64,000 bases of DNA from Clostridia bacterium (GTDB lineage Bacteria; Bacillota; Clostridia; Lachnospirales; Lachnospiraceae), in NCBI GenBank assembly GCA_910575245.1, contig CAJTEN010000018.1, forward strand, positions 1 to 64,000, read 5' to 3'. The first letter of the stretch is position 1. Every line of letters begins with the position of its first letter. Under the pieces are notes generated by a model. That model made no database searches, was not told the origin of the DNA, and saw only the letters and a list, made by a program, of their open reading frames with translations. Shown piece after piece: positions 26,413 to 36,180 of this stretch. The position numbers and the translations under genes were made by a program.

Positions 26413-27699
26413 ATGAAGGTACTGTGGATATGTAATATTATGATTCCTGCAATCGCCAGGCAACTTGGGGTTTCCTATAGTTACAGAGAAGGCTGGCTGA
26501 GCGGGTTACTGGAACGTGTTGCGCAGGAGAAGGGCAGGAATCGTATCGAGTTGGGAATTGCCTTTCCGGTGGAGGAGTCCATGGGAAATTTCCAGAGAAA
26601 TATGCAGCTGGGTGAGAGCTCTTCCTGCCGGTGCTACGGGTTCACGGAGAATCTGGATACGCCGGAGATCTATGATACCGCTCTGGAGGGAAGATTCCAG
26701 GAGGTTCTGCAGGATTTTGAGCCGGATATTGTGCATATATTTGGGACGGAGTTCCCGCACACTCTGGCATGTGTCAGGGTATTTGGCCAGCCTGAGAAGA
26801 CTGTGATCAGTATTCAGGGTCTGTGCAGCTGCATAGCGGAGGAATATATGGCAGACCTTCCGGTCAAGGTGCAGCGGCAGGTTACGCTGCGTGACAGGAT
26901 CCGGAAGGACAGCCTGAAACAGCAGCAGAAGAAATTCAAGAAGCGCGGGGAGCATGAGAAGGAAGCGCTGCGTATGACAGGACATATTGCCGGCAGGACA
27001 GATTTTGACCGTACCCAGGCTGCCAAGATAAATCCTTCCGCCAAATATCACTATTTGAATGAGACGCTGCGGAGCATTTTCTATCATGACAGATGGAAAA
27101 GGACTTCCTGCCAGCCTTACAGAATCTTTGTGAGCCAGGGAGATTATCCGTTGAAAGGGTTGCACTATCTTCTGCAGGCGATGCCGAAGGTATTGGAACG
27201 GTTCCCTGAAACACATATCTATGTGGCGGGCAGTAATATCATAGATAAGGCTACCTGGAAGGAAAGGATGAAACTGTCGGCATACGGCAAGTATTTGAGA
27301 AAGCTGATCAAGGAGAAGCATCTGACTGATAAGGTAACCATGCTGGGCAGACTTTCGGCGGAAGAGATGAAGGCACAGTTTCTGCAGAGTCATCTGTTCG
27401 TGCTGCCTTCTGCGCTGGAGAATTCTCCCAATTCCCTGGGAGAAGCCATGCTTCTTGGCGTTCCCTGCGTAGCGGCTGATGTGGGCGGAGTCCATAACCT
27501 GCTGACGGACGGCGGGGACGGCATGCTGTATCCGGCAGGAGATGTGGAAGCGCTGGCAGACAGGATTATGGAGATCTTCACGAAGGAGGCTATTGTGGAG
27601 AGATTTTCGGACAATGCCAGAAAGCATGCGCGGGTAAACCATGATGTGGAACAGAACTACTATCGTCTGATACATATTTACCGGGAGATGTCTTCATGA
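26413..27699 (+). CDS. Family 4 glycosyltransferase
   Basis: A 428-residue GT-B protein. The N-terminal acceptor domain starts MKVLWICNIMIP; the C-terminal domain has PLKGLHYLLQAMPKV, VTMLGRLSAEEM and the retaining EX7E-like site in SALENSPNSLGEAMLLGVP. GGGGGAA lies 6 bases before the start at 26413; 19 further upstream residues have no site. The next gene starts within its last codons (ATGA overlap). It is a retaining transferase; the sugar is not deducible. Confidence 0.9.
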   Translation: MKVLWICNIMIPAIARQLGVSYSYREGWLSGLLERVAQEKGRNRIELGIAFPVEESMGNFQRNMQLGESSSCRCYGFTENLDTPEIYDTALEGRFQEVLQDFEPDIVHIFGTEFPHTLACVRVFGQPEKTVISIQGLCSCIAEEYMADLPVKVQRQVTLRDRIRKDSLKQQQKKFKKRGEHEKEALRMTGHIAGRTDFDRTQAAKINPSAKYHYLNETLRSIFYHDRWKRTSCQPYRIFVSQGDYPLKGLHYLLQAMPKVLERFPETHIYVAGSNIIDKATWKERMKLSAYGKYLRKLIKEKHLTDKVTMLGRLSAEEMKAQFLQSHLFVLPSALENSPNSLGEAMLLGVPCVAADVGGVHNLLTDGGDGMLYPAGDVEALADRIMEIFTKEAIVERFSDNARKHARVNHDVEQNYYRLIHIYREMSS

Positions 27700-28868
27700 C
27701 TTTTACGTTTGTATCCAATTATATCAACCATCACCAGATTCCGCTGTGTGACGCACTTTATCGTGAGCTGGGAAGGAGCTTTACCTTTATTCAGACAATG
27801 CCCATGGAAGAAGAGAGGGTTGCTATGGGGTGGGCCCTGGATGTGCACAAACTTCCTTATGTACAATGTCTGTACGAGGATGAGTACGGGTGTCTTAAGA
27901 AGATCGCGGAAAGCGATGTGGTACTGCTTGGCTGGACGGGCAGGGAAGACATTGCGGCTGCCCGGCTTGCATCAGGTAAGCCGACAGTACGCGTGAGTGA
28001 GAGGCTGTACAGAGAGGGGCAGTGGAAGGCGGTCTCTCCACGGGGACTTGCGGCCAAATACCGGGAGCACATCAAATACCGCAGAAAGAATGTCTGCATG
28101 TTATGCGCGGGCGCTTACGCGGCATCCGATTTCCGCCTGATCGGCGCCTATCCGGATAAAATGTTCCGCTGGGGGTATTTTACGGCGCTGCGTACTTATA
28201 GCGAGGAGCAGTTTGCGGCCATGAAACTTAAGGACGGAAGGCTGCATATCGTGTGGGCCGGCAGGTTCATTCCTCTGAAGCATCCGGAATATGTCCTGCG
28301 CCTTGCGAAAAAACTGCGGGAGGGCGGTTTTGCATTCTGTGTGCACATGCTGGGAGACGGAGAGATGGAACCGGCGGTCAGGCAGGATGTAAAATCGTCG
28401 GGCCTTGAGGAATATTTTCGGTTTTATGGTTATACAGAGCCGGAGCGTGTACGGGATGTGATGGAGAAATGCCATATTCATCTTTTCACCAGCAATTATC
28501 TGGAAGGCTGGGGAGCGGTGGTGAATGAAGGCATGAACAGTGGATGCGTGGAAGTGGCCAATGCCCAGGTGGGGGCGGCTCCCTATCTGATCAGGCATGG
28601 GGAGAACGGGCTGGTCTATCCGAAGGACCGGTATGAGAAGATGGAAGAACTGGTTCTGGAGCTGTTTGAGAACTGGGAGGCGCATAGGAGTATGGGGCGC
28701 GCGGCTTATGAAACGATACGGGATATGTGGAATGCGGAGCATGCGGCGGCAGAGCTGCTGAAGTTTGCGGATGGCCTGATGCGCGGGGAGATTATGCCGG
28801 CCAAGGACGGAGGACCTCTTAGTGAAGCGCCGATTATATGGCCAGGCCGTTTTGCGTATGCGAAGTGA
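27696..28868 (+). CDS. Family 4 glycosyltransferase
   Basis: A 390-residue GT-B enzyme overlapping the previous gene by four bases. N-terminal TFVSNYINHHQIPLCDALY is typical of a capsule GT4 group; the nucleotide-sugar half has LHIVWAGRFIPLKHPEYVL, HMLGDGEMEP and the terminal SNYLEGWGAVVNEGMNSG, in which the Glu pair of the family active site lies. Cytoplasmic, no membrane segment. Its close coupling to the preceding GT4 suggests they add successive sugars. Confidence 0.9.
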   Translation: MTFTFVSNYINHHQIPLCDALYRELGRSFTFIQTMPMEEERVAMGWALDVHKLPYVQCLYEDEYGCLKKIAESDVVLLGWTGREDIAAARLASGKPTVRVSERLYREGQWKAVSPRGLAAKYREHIKYRRKNVCMLCAGAYAASDFRLIGAYPDKMFRWGYFTALRTYSEEQFAAMKLKDGRLHIVWAGRFIPLKHPEYVLRLAKKLREGGFAFCVHMLGDGEMEPAVRQDVKSSGLEEYFRFYGYTEPERVRDVMEKCHIHLFTSNYLEGWGAVVNEGMNSGCVEVANAQVGAAPYLIRHGENGLVYPKDRYEKMEELVLELFENWEAHRSMGRAAYETIRDMWNAEHAAAELLKFADGLMRGEIMPAKDGGPLSEAPIIWPGRFAYAK

Positions 28869-28992
28869 ACGTCATAAATAGGTTTTGCCGTCTTCTAAAG
28901 TTAATGCTGGGAAATTGTTTCGGATTTAGGAGACCGTGATACAAGGTTGGAAGATACTGTGGGAATAGACGGCTTACAGGGAATAGGGACAG

Positions 28993-29979
28993 ATGAGCGA
29001 CAAGATCAGTGTAATTGTACCGGTTTACAATTCTATAAACTGCCTGGAAAGATGCGTGAAGTCGATCTGTGCGCAGACATATGAGCACCTGGAAATCCTT
29101 CTGATCGATGACGGGTCTACGGATGGGACGGACAGGCTGTGTGAGCGGCTGGCTTCAGAGGATGACCGTATCCGTACGCACCATAAGAAAAACGGGGGAG
29201 CATCTTCAGCGAGAAATGTGGGAATCAGGCTGTCCTCAGGGGAGTATCTGGGTTTTGTGGACAGTGATGACTATATCGAGCCGGATATGTATGGGATGAT
29301 GATGAAAGCCATGCAGGAGAGGCCTCAGGATGTGGTACAGATTTCCAGGGATGAAGTGGATGAGAACGGCGGACGGCTTCCTGATGTCTGTGCCCCGCCG
29401 GATACGCTTCGCTTCTGTACCGCGGAGGAATTCCTGAGGGAGCTGCTTGCACACCGCGGGGATTGTTCTTTCTGTACCAAACTGGTACGGAGAGGATTAT
29501 TTGAGAAGCACGGCTTTCCGGAAGGGGTATTAAATGAAGATTTCAGTCTTCTGGTGGACATGCTGCAGGAGATTGAAGGAATCACGATCCTGCCACAGCA
29601 GTGTTATCATGTGGTTTGCAGGCAGGAGAGCACAACCCGCAGAAAAACACGGGACAGCTTCTCCCGCGTCTTTCTGGATATCGTGGATAATGCGGATAAG
29701 GTACAGGAACTGGCAGACCGGTCATACCCGGCCTTGCGTGAATATGCAATTCGGTTTAATCTGTATCAGAGACTGGATTATCTGCTCCATGTGCCGATTC
29801 CGCAGATGAGAGGCGACAACAGTTTCTATTGCCGGGTAAAGAGTTATTTGAGAGCACATGTCAGGGATACGGTGAGGAACCCGTATTTAACACGTAAGAA
29901 TAAAATATATCTGCTGCTTTTGACTGCGGCGCCAAGAACGGTGCGTCAGCTCCATGCCATGGTGAGGCATCCTGTGTGA
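28993..29979 (+). CDS. Family 2 glycosyltransferase
   Basis: A 328-residue enzyme with SVIVPVYNSINCLERCVKSI, LLIDDGSTDGTD, the GGASSARNVG loop and FVDSDDYIEPDM carrying the DxD metal site. The C-terminal ~110 residues are helical and basic, as in EpsE/CpsI-like transferases. A 124-base gap separates it from the preceding gene, but no terminator is visible, so it probably belongs to the same transcript. Confidence 0.9.
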   Translation: MSDKISVIVPVYNSINCLERCVKSICAQTYEHLEILLIDDGSTDGTDRLCERLASEDDRIRTHHKKNGGASSARNVGIRLSSGEYLGFVDSDDYIEPDMYGMMMKAMQERPQDVVQISRDEVDENGGRLPDVCAPPDTLRFCTAEEFLRELLAHRGDCSFCTKLVRRGLFEKHGFPEGVLNEDFSLLVDMLQEIEGITILPQQCYHVVCRQESTTRRKTRDSFSRVFLDIVDNADKVQELADRSYPALREYAIRFNLYQRLDYLLHVPIPQMRGDNSFYCRVKSYLRAHVRDTVRNPYLTRKNKIYLLLLTAAPRTVRQLHAMVRHPV

Positions 29980-30058
29980 ACCATGCGATTGACGCAGGCA
30001 GTTTGGCAGCACAGGAAGAAAGCACAGATACGGTAACAGGAGATTATAAAGAGCCGAA

Positions 30059-31738
30059 ATGAAGGAATACACAGATAAGGGAAATAAAGTTAAATTTATG
30101 ATAGTATTTCTGGTCATATGGGCGGTGCAGATGGCAGCCGCCTTCTATTTCTGTGTACAGAAGCAGGGATTTCATGAGGACGAATATTATACTTACTATT
30201 CTACGGCGCGTACCAACGGATTCTATGTGGAGAACGGGCAGTGGATGGACCGGGAGACTTACAGGAATGAATTCGTGGTTCTGCCAGGGCAGGGATTTCA
30301 GTATGGACTGGTTAAACAAGTGCAGTCGTGGGATGTGCATCCGCCGATGTACTATTGGGTGTTTCATACAGTGGCATCCATGGTTCCCGGAGTGTTCTCG
30401 AAATGGACAGGCCTTACAGTAAATCTGGTATTTTGGGGAATCAATATTGTGCTGCTTGCGTATCTGGCCTGGCTGGTGAGCGGACGAAGCGGGAGAATGG
30501 CGGCTCTGGTAACATTGTTTTACGGATTCTCTCCGGCGGCTATGAGTGGGGTGGTATTTATCCGGATGTATGAGATGCTTACCACTTTTGTGCTGCTGTG
30601 TGCGATTCTGCATGTGCGGGCCATGCAGCAGGAAAGGGGAAAGCAGCCGGTGGTCAGATGTCTTCTGCCGATGGCAGTGGTGACTTATCTGGGATTTTTG
30701 ACACAATATTATTATTTTATCTTCTTGTTTTATCTTGCGGCGGCGTTCTGTATGTGGCTTTTATGGCGGGACAGAAAGATTTGGAATTGTCTGCGGTATG
30801 GTGTGTGCCAGGGGATTGCCTTGGTTAGCGCCTGGCTGACTTATCCCTCCTGCCTGGGACAGATGTTTCGCGGACAGCGGGGAGCACAGGCCACAGAGAA
30901 TTTCTTCGATCTTTCCAATACGCTGGAGCGTTTTCGGTTTTTCTATGAATTACTGGATGTATATGTATTCGGGAGAATATTGTCCATCTTTCTGCTGCTG
31001 GTTATTATACTGGCCTTGACTGCCTGCCGGCAGCACAGCCGGCGGCGCATACGGCAGGTGACGGGGGAAACTGTATCACGGAATGCTGCATTGACGGCGG
31101 AGGCGTATAAAGACGGGATCGCGAATCGTGGGATTTATGCAATACTTGCCTTCGCGGTGTTGGGATACTTTCTGACAGTATCGAAGACGGCGCTTCTTTT
31201 GGGGGATACGTCCAATCGGTATCAGCTGCCGGTTTACGGCATGATTGTACTGTTGCTTTTTCAGGCAATCCGTGTTCTGTGGCAGCGTGTGAGGCCGGCG
31301 TTTATGGCGGGTAATAAACATACAGGTTATCTTTGCGGGGCAGCGGCGGCAGCATGCCTGCTGATTGATATGGCGGGGCTTGGCGCAGACAGAGTGGTAT
31401 TTCTCTATCCGGAGGATAAGGAGCAGACTGATTTCGCCATGGAAAGAGCACAGGAAGGGACACCGGTGGTCTATCTGTATGAACCGGGAGCAGAGTGGTG
31501 TATCTGGGCGGTGACAGACGAACTGCTGGCCTACCCGGAGATTTATTTTGCGGCAGCAGAGGAAACGGATCAGATCACGGAGGAGAAGATACAGAATGCG
31601 GATGCACTGGCCGTGTATATTGCAGAAGGTGCAGACGATGAAGCACAGGTGAGAAGGATTTTGGACAGCAATCCCGGACTTTCTGAAGGACGGCTTATGT
31701 TTGAAGAAAAGTATTGCAGGGTATATTATGTGCAATGA
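30059..31738 (+). CDS. Integral membrane GT-C-like glycosyltransferase
   Basis: A 559-residue protein with about eleven membrane helices and a soluble C-terminal domain of ~110 residues. The first extracytoplasmic loop contains FHEDEYYTYYS and further on WDVHPPMYYWVFH, matching the ArnT/PMT-type pattern of an acidic catalytic pair followed by HPP. Such enzymes take a sugar from polyprenyl phosphate outside the membrane; the GtrB-like protein at 18868 could supply it. It is the last rightward gene of the locus and converges with the Eis-like gene. An internal start at 30098 is possible. Confidence 0.8.
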   Translation: MKEYTDKGNKVKFMIVFLVIWAVQMAAAFYFCVQKQGFHEDEYYTYYSTARTNGFYVENGQWMDRETYRNEFVVLPGQGFQYGLVKQVQSWDVHPPMYYWVFHTVASMVPGVFSKWTGLTVNLVFWGINIVLLAYLAWLVSGRSGRMAALVTLFYGFSPAAMSGVVFIRMYEMLTTFVLLCAILHVRAMQQERGKQPVVRCLLPMAVVTYLGFLTQYYYFIFLFYLAAAFCMWLLWRDRKIWNCLRYGVCQGIALVSAWLTYPSCLGQMFRGQRGAQATENFFDLSNTLERFRFFYELLDVYVFGRILSIFLLLVIILALTACRQHSRRRIRQVTGETVSRNAALTAEAYKDGIANRGIYAILAFAVLGYFLTVSKTALLLGDTSNRYQLPVYGMIVLLLFQAIRVLWQRVRPAFMAGNKHTGYLCGAAAAACLLIDMAGLGADRVVFLYPEDKEQTDFAMERAQEGTPVVYLYEPGAEWCIWAVTDELLAYPEIYFAAAEETDQITEEKIQNADALAVYIAEGADDEAQVRRILDSNPGLSEGRLMFEEKYCRVYYVQ

Positions 31739-31759
31739 AGAACTTCTATCAATAAAGGA

Positions 31760-33007
31760 TCAGAAATAATCCGAAAAATATGCCTTCTCTACCGGAATCA
31801 GGCGTTCCAGCCATGTCAGCATATAGTATTCGGTCTTGATTTTCTCATGCTCATAGAGATAGGAAGGCCGTTTATATCCCATCAGCATGGTAGTTAATGT
31901 GTTGATGGACAGTTCCACAACATTGATGGATTGATTGTTGTCAACCTGCTCGCAGATTGTCTTGCCGTCATGCCAGGAGACCATATAGTCTCCTTCATTC
32001 CAGGGAGCCATCTCGTCATGCACCAGGAAATGCAGTTTGAGATCCTCCGGCTGTATCTGGAAAGGATATTCAGAGAGAAATGCCTGGACATCGATGATGC
32101 GGGCCATAATATAGGGAGAGATTGTCTCTGTAATCTCGCTGTCTTCGAACAGATATGCCATCGGTTCGCCGGAATAGTTATCGCCCTGAACTTGTGTGAT
32201 CATGGAGAAATGAGCGCTGATATAGTTCCAGAGACCGTAATTGGCCTCAATATTCAGATAGACCATTTCCTTGATATGGAAAACCTCGTTGGCAATGTAG
32301 TAGACTACGTAGCCGAGAGGCTTGTGTTCCCTGCTGTAGTAGACCGCGGCGATCATATCGTCATTATCCCAGCGCCAGTATTCTTCCCAGGAAAGGGCAT
32401 CACGAATCATCGCACCATGCCGCTGCAGTGCGAAATAAGAGTGCACGTTATGATAGTCCTCCGAATCAAGGCTGACACGCTCCACCATGCCGTCTACGGG
32501 GCGCATTTTAGGAAGCTGGGTGTCTTTGACGGTGAATGTAAGCTTATCGGATACGATTTCCCAGCCCATTTTACGGTAGAAAGGAATTGAGTAAGGATAG
32601 AGAAAAGACAGAAGCATTCTGCCATGATGTATGTAATCGAGTGCACGCTTCATCAGGGAATGGATCAGGCCGCGCCCGGTGTATTCCGGATAAGTTGCAA
32701 CGCCGGTAATGCCGCCCATATCCATAATCGTGTCATGCACATTTACCTTCATGGAATAGACCACGATCATCGATGCCAGTTTATCCTGATAAAACCAGCC
32801 GATGACATAGGCTTCTTCCAGAATGGGGCGCTTTGCATATTTGATTTCATCCTGCTCCCAGCCTGTCTGAAACAGATCATAGGAAGTAACCTGGAAGGCA
32901 TATTGCAGAAGGGCATTGAACTGCTCCAGATCGCCCCGATCCAATTCCCGCATCTTAAAGTCGCCGTCTGTTTCCAGGTAAGTGTAAGATTGATGTTGTT
33001 CATCCAT
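31760..33007 (-). CDS. Eis-like GNAT N-acetyltransferase with SCP2-type tail
   Basis: A 415-residue protein with the three-part Eis architecture: an N-terminal GNAT domain (acetyl-CoA loop in GVATYPEYTGRGLIHSLMKRA), a second degenerate GNAT-like domain, and a C-terminal sterol-carrier-like domain ending with a tyrosine-rich C-terminus. Eis enzymes acetylate amines including aminoglycosides and protein lysines; the natural substrate here is unknown. The start at 33007 is preceded by GAGG at 9 bases; a longer frame would add 33 residues. It lies 58 bases after degV in the same direction, so they may be cotranscribed. Confidence 0.88.
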   Translation of the reverse strand: MDEQHQSYTYLETDGDFKMRELDRGDLEQFNALLQYAFQVTSYDLFQTGWEQDEIKYAKRPILEEAYVIGWFYQDKLASMIVVYSMKVNVHDTIMDMGGITGVATYPEYTGRGLIHSLMKRALDYIHHGRMLLSFLYPYSIPFYRKMGWEIVSDKLTFTVKDTQLPKMRPVDGMVERVSLDSEDYHNVHSYFALQRHGAMIRDALSWEEYWRWDNDDMIAAVYYSREHKPLGYVVYYIANEVFHIKEMVYLNIEANYGLWNYISAHFSMITQVQGDNYSGEPMAYLFEDSEITETISPYIMARIIDVQAFLSEYPFQIQPEDLKLHFLVHDEMAPWNEGDYMVSWHDGKTICEQVDNNQSINVVELSINTLTTMLMGYKRPSYLYEHEKIKTEYYMLTWLERLIPVEKAYFSDYF

Positions 33008-33065
33008 AAGTAAATGCCTCGTTTTGTCTGATTTGCGGTCGATAGATACAGGATCTGTTACCGGC

Positions 33066-33950
33066 CTACTCAAAATAGCTGCTGTATTTCCCGTCATCTG
33101 CATCAAAGAAGCAGAAGCCTACAAGACCGCGTCCGGTATGTGCACCGATGGCACATCCGACTACGGAGATAAGGGTGTCCTTCGGATGAAAAGTTTCCTG
33201 AACCATTGCATTCACGAAGGCAAGAGACTCCGGATCCTCTGCATGGCAGAGAGCGACGGTCTGGTTTTCCGAGGGAGAAATATGCTCCTTCGCGTAGTCA
33301 ATGAGGAAGCGCAGTGATTTCTTACGGCCGCGGACTGTCTTGATAACCGCCAGGGCTCCGGCTTCATTGACGATCAGGACCGGCTTCATATCCAGCGTTT
33401 CCGCCAGGGTTCCCTTGAACCTGGTCAGGCGGCCTCCTTTGATCAGGTAAGCCAGTGTCTGTACGGTGAAGACATGTCTGATATGTGAGATATAGTAATC
33501 GGCGGCTTCGATAAGTTCTTCTTTGGAAGCGCCTTTTTCTAATATGGTTACCAGCTTGCTGACGAGCAGTCCGAATCCGATGGAAGCACATTTGGAATCA
33601 ATTATGGTCAGGTCAAAATCGGGATAGTCTTCACGAATATTGTTCAGGGCAATGCTTGCCGCATTGAAAGTCCCTGCAATTCCTGTAGAAAAGCATAGAT
33701 AAATGATGCTGTCGCCAGCCTCGGCATAGGGCAGGAAAGCCTCTGTAAACATGGCGGGATTGATATGGTATGTCTTTACATCCCGTTTGATGTTGTCCAG
33801 TATATGGTAGAATTCTTCTGTCTGTATGGTCTTGCCGTCCAGATAGTCGATATCATCTATCACGACAGGAGTCGGAATCACATGTAAATTGTGCTCTTCA
33901 ATATAGGTTTTGGGCAAGTCGCTTGCCGAGTCTGTAATAATACGAAGCAT
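33066..33950 (-). CDS. DegV family fatty-acid-binding protein
   Basis: A 294-residue two-domain protein that binds a fatty acid; FakB members hand it to the kinase FakA. Diagnostic motifs are TDSASDLPK near the N-terminus, the STGIAGTFNAA loop around the carboxylate, and IKGGRLTRFKG. GGAGGG lies 8 bases before the start at 33950, and a promoter is visible upstream, so the extra 26 residues of the longer frame are not used. Confidence 0.94.
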   Translation of the reverse strand: MLRIITDSASDLPKTYIEEHNLHVIPTPVVIDDIDYLDGKTIQTEEFYHILDNIKRDVKTYHINPAMFTEAFLPYAEAGDSIIYLCFSTGIAGTFNAASIALNNIREDYPDFDLTIIDSKCASIGFGLLVSKLVTILEKGASKEELIEAADYYISHIRHVFTVQTLAYLIKGGRLTRFKGTLAETLDMKPVLIVNEAGALAVIKTVRGRKKSLRFLIDYAKEHISPSENQTVALCHAEDPESLAFVNAMVQETFHPKDTLISVVGCAIGAHTGRGLVGFCFFDADDGKYSSYFE

Positions 33951-34013
33951 GTAGTTTCCCTCCGGTTTCGTTACAGTGCAGATAACTTTACTGTTACCTG
34001 ATTTCCTCTTATT

Positions 34014-34042
34014 ATAATAATAGAACAAAAAACACTTTTCAA
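34014..34042 (-). promoter_or_regulatory. Promoter of the degV gene
   Basis: On the minus strand TTGAAA (34042-34037), a 17-base spacer and TATTAT (34019-34014) with an overlapping TATAAT three bases on. It lies about 65 bases before the degV start. Confidence 0.65.
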
Positions 34043-34193
34043 GTAAATTCTTGCAGGGCGATGAGTAACATGGTTACAGTTGCGCCCAGGACTTTGTATT
34101 ATGTTCCCATAATCCACTTTATCGGGGCGCAAATGCGCAGTTTATGCGTATTATGGCTGTGAATAGTAAGTGTAACACGACGCAGGGCATAAA

Positions 34194-34220
34194 ATCAGCC
34201 GACAGAAGCTGTCGGCTGAT
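34194..34220 (-). terminator. Terminator of the nicotinate phosphoribosyltransferase gene
   Basis: A perfect 12-bp stem ATCAGCCGACAG/CTGTCGGCTGAT with a 3-base loop. On the minus strand it is followed by a T-rich tract, 25 bases after the stop codon of the gene. Confidence 0.9.
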
Positions 34221-34244
34221 CTATGACGATCAGGAAATCTGTTC

Positions 34245-35699
34245 CTATAATTGATTCATCTGATCCAGCAATTGTATTTTGATATTGTACAGTTTAGTGG
34301 ACAGATCGACATATACTTTATGGGGATTGACAAGCCTCCTGGTCTCATCCCAGAGGGTGTTCTGCTCGTCCTGGCAGTAAGCGCGGATATCCATGACCTT
34401 CGGGGAGGTGTAACAGCATTCGCCGCCCAGGAATACAGGTACCATTAGTTCTCTGAGCGTATAGCTTCCTCCTGACAGTTTTGTTTTCTTCCATGGTTCG
34501 TTGGGATCGAATAGGAGCAAGGGTTCCTTTTCATCGAACTTTTCATCCACGAGACAGATCAGGTCTGCCTTGACCTTGCCGGATTCCTTTTCATAGACGC
34601 GGTAGATGGTCTTGTTACCGGGGTTGGTCACTTTCTCGGAGTTTTCCGAGAGTTTGATCTTCGGAACGAACTTGCCGTCTTCGCCCATAATGGCGGCCAG
34701 CTTATATACGCCGCCGAAGGAAGGGCAGTCCTTGGAAGTGATCAGATGGGTGCCCACACCCCATGAAGTAATGGCAGCGCCCTGCTCCTTCAGACTCTGG
34801 ATCAGGAATTCGTCCAGGTCGTTGGAAGCGGAGATGACCGCATCGGGGAAGCCTGCCTCGTCCAGCATCTTCCGGGCTTTCTTGGACAGATAAGCCAGGT
34901 CGCCGCTGTCCAGACGGATTCCGTAGAAGGAGAGCGGGATGCCGGCCTTGCGCATTTCGGTAAACACACGGATAGCGTTAGGGACGCCGGATTTCAGTGT
35001 ATCATAGGTATCTACCAGGAGAATGCAGGCCGAAGGGTACATGTCTGCATAGGTTTTAAAGGCGGTGTATTCATCGGGGAAACTCATGATCCAGCTGTGG
35101 GCATGGGTACCCTTGACCGGCACGTCGAAAAGCTGCCCGCACAGTACATTGGAGGTGCCGATACATCCGCCGATAATAGCTGCCCTGGCGCCGTAAGTAC
35201 CTGCATCCGGTCCCTGTGCGCGGCGCAGGCCGAACTCCATGATGCCGTCGCCGTGTGCGGCGTAGCAGACACGGGCAGCCTTGGTTGCGATCAGGCTCTG
35301 GTGATTGATGATATTAAGAATAGCGGTCTCCACCAGCTGGGCCTGCATGATGGGAGCAATTACTTTAATGAGCGGTTCGCGAGGGAAAACAACGGTTCCT
35401 TCCGGAATCGCGTAGATATCGCCGGTAAACTTAAAATCTTTCAGATAATCCAGGAAATCTTTATCGAAAATGCCAAGGCTGGCAAGGTAGGAGATATCCT
35501 CCTTATCGAAGTGAAGTTCCTTAATATACTGGATCAGCTGATCTAATCCCGCCGCAACCGCGAAACCGCCGTCACAGGGGTTGCTGCGGTAGAAGGCATC
35601 GAATATTACGGTCTCGTTGCGGTCCTTGTTCTTGAAATAACCCTGCATCATGGTTAATTCATATAAATCAGTGAGCAGGGTCAGGTTTTGTCGGTCCAT
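34245..35699 (-). CDS. pncB: Nicotinate phosphoribosyltransferase
   Basis: A 484-residue enzyme of the NAD salvage pathway that joins nicotinate and PRPP, with ATP hydrolysis, to give nicotinate mononucleotide. The start LTLLTDLYELTMMQGYF, the region MEFGLRRAQGPDAGTYGARA and GTHAHSWIMSF, and the late FGVGTHLITS-type motif (here SWGVGTHLITSKD) are typical of the bacterial/archaeal NAPRTase group 1-like proteins. CGGAGGAAAG precedes the start. It is monocistronic, bounded by its own terminator. Confidence 0.95.
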   Translation of the reverse strand: MDRQNLTLLTDLYELTMMQGYFKNKDRNETVIFDAFYRSNPCDGGFAVAAGLDQLIQYIKELHFDKEDISYLASLGIFDKDFLDYLKDFKFTGDIYAIPEGTVVFPREPLIKVIAPIMQAQLVETAILNIINHQSLIATKAARVCYAAHGDGIMEFGLRRAQGPDAGTYGARAAIIGGCIGTSNVLCGQLFDVPVKGTHAHSWIMSFPDEYTAFKTYADMYPSACILLVDTYDTLKSGVPNAIRVFTEMRKAGIPLSFYGIRLDSGDLAYLSKKARKMLDEAGFPDAVISASNDLDEFLIQSLKEQGAAITSWGVGTHLITSKDCPSFGGVYKLAAIMGEDGKFVPKIKLSENSEKVTNPGNKTIYRVYEKESGKVKADLICLVDEKFDEKEPLLLFDPNEPWKKTKLSGGSYTLRELMVPVFLGGECCYTSPKVMDIRAYCQDEQNTLWDETRRLVNPHKVYVDLSTKLYNIKIQLLDQMNQL

Positions 35700-35945
35700 C
35701 TTCTTTCCTCCGTTTGAAATTCTGCCTTCGGTCCTGCCAAAGCTTCTGTAAATGGAGTGGGCAAGAACCGGAAGGAGAATAATCCGTAACAGTTATATGG
35801 GATTTATGATATATCAGCATTTTACACTAAATGGACAAAATTGGGAAGAGGTTTATAAAGAAATGACATGACATGTGTCTTGACAGATGCTGACCGTGCC
35901 GCGCAGGCTGTTTTGCTTGGTTCAAAACAAGGAAATCTTATTCTG

Positions 35946-36180
35946 TTATAAATCATGCTTGTCTCTTCTTCTTGCAGCTTCTTTATAAACCTGTTCATCG
36001 GTTCTGGCAGAAACAACAATAATTTTCATTACCCAAAAGTTTACCGTACCCTCCCTCTTCTGTAGGTAATGGATTCTGGCTGACTTTTCGGATACCTTTT
36101 AACACTTGTATCTGAGCTGAATGACCGAGTTTTTTCATGTCTTTTTCTGCTTCTTCTAAAAACTCAATACTCCATGTCAT
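35946..36180 (-). pseudogene. RelE/ParE-type toxin with internal deletion
   Basis: Residues 1-~50 match the start of a phage-derived/HigB-like RelE toxin (WSIEFLEEAEKDMKKLG, then NPLPTEEGGYGKLLGN). The frame then shifts; a second frame, 36029-35946, encodes the expected end of the same toxin (MKIIVVSARTDEQVYKEAARRR). About 30 residues that carry the core beta-strands and catalytic positions are deleted, with frame loss at the join. The product cannot be an active RNase. The start overlaps the stop of its antitoxin remnant. Confidence 0.82.

Noticed and set aside
26506..27675. A 389-residue minus-strand frame
   Set aside because: It is antisense to the GT4 gene 26413-27699, which has clear motifs and a ribosome site.
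35822..36019. A 65-residue leftward protein
   Set aside because: It overlaps the second-frame end of the RelE remnant, which explains the coding character better, and has no ribosome site.
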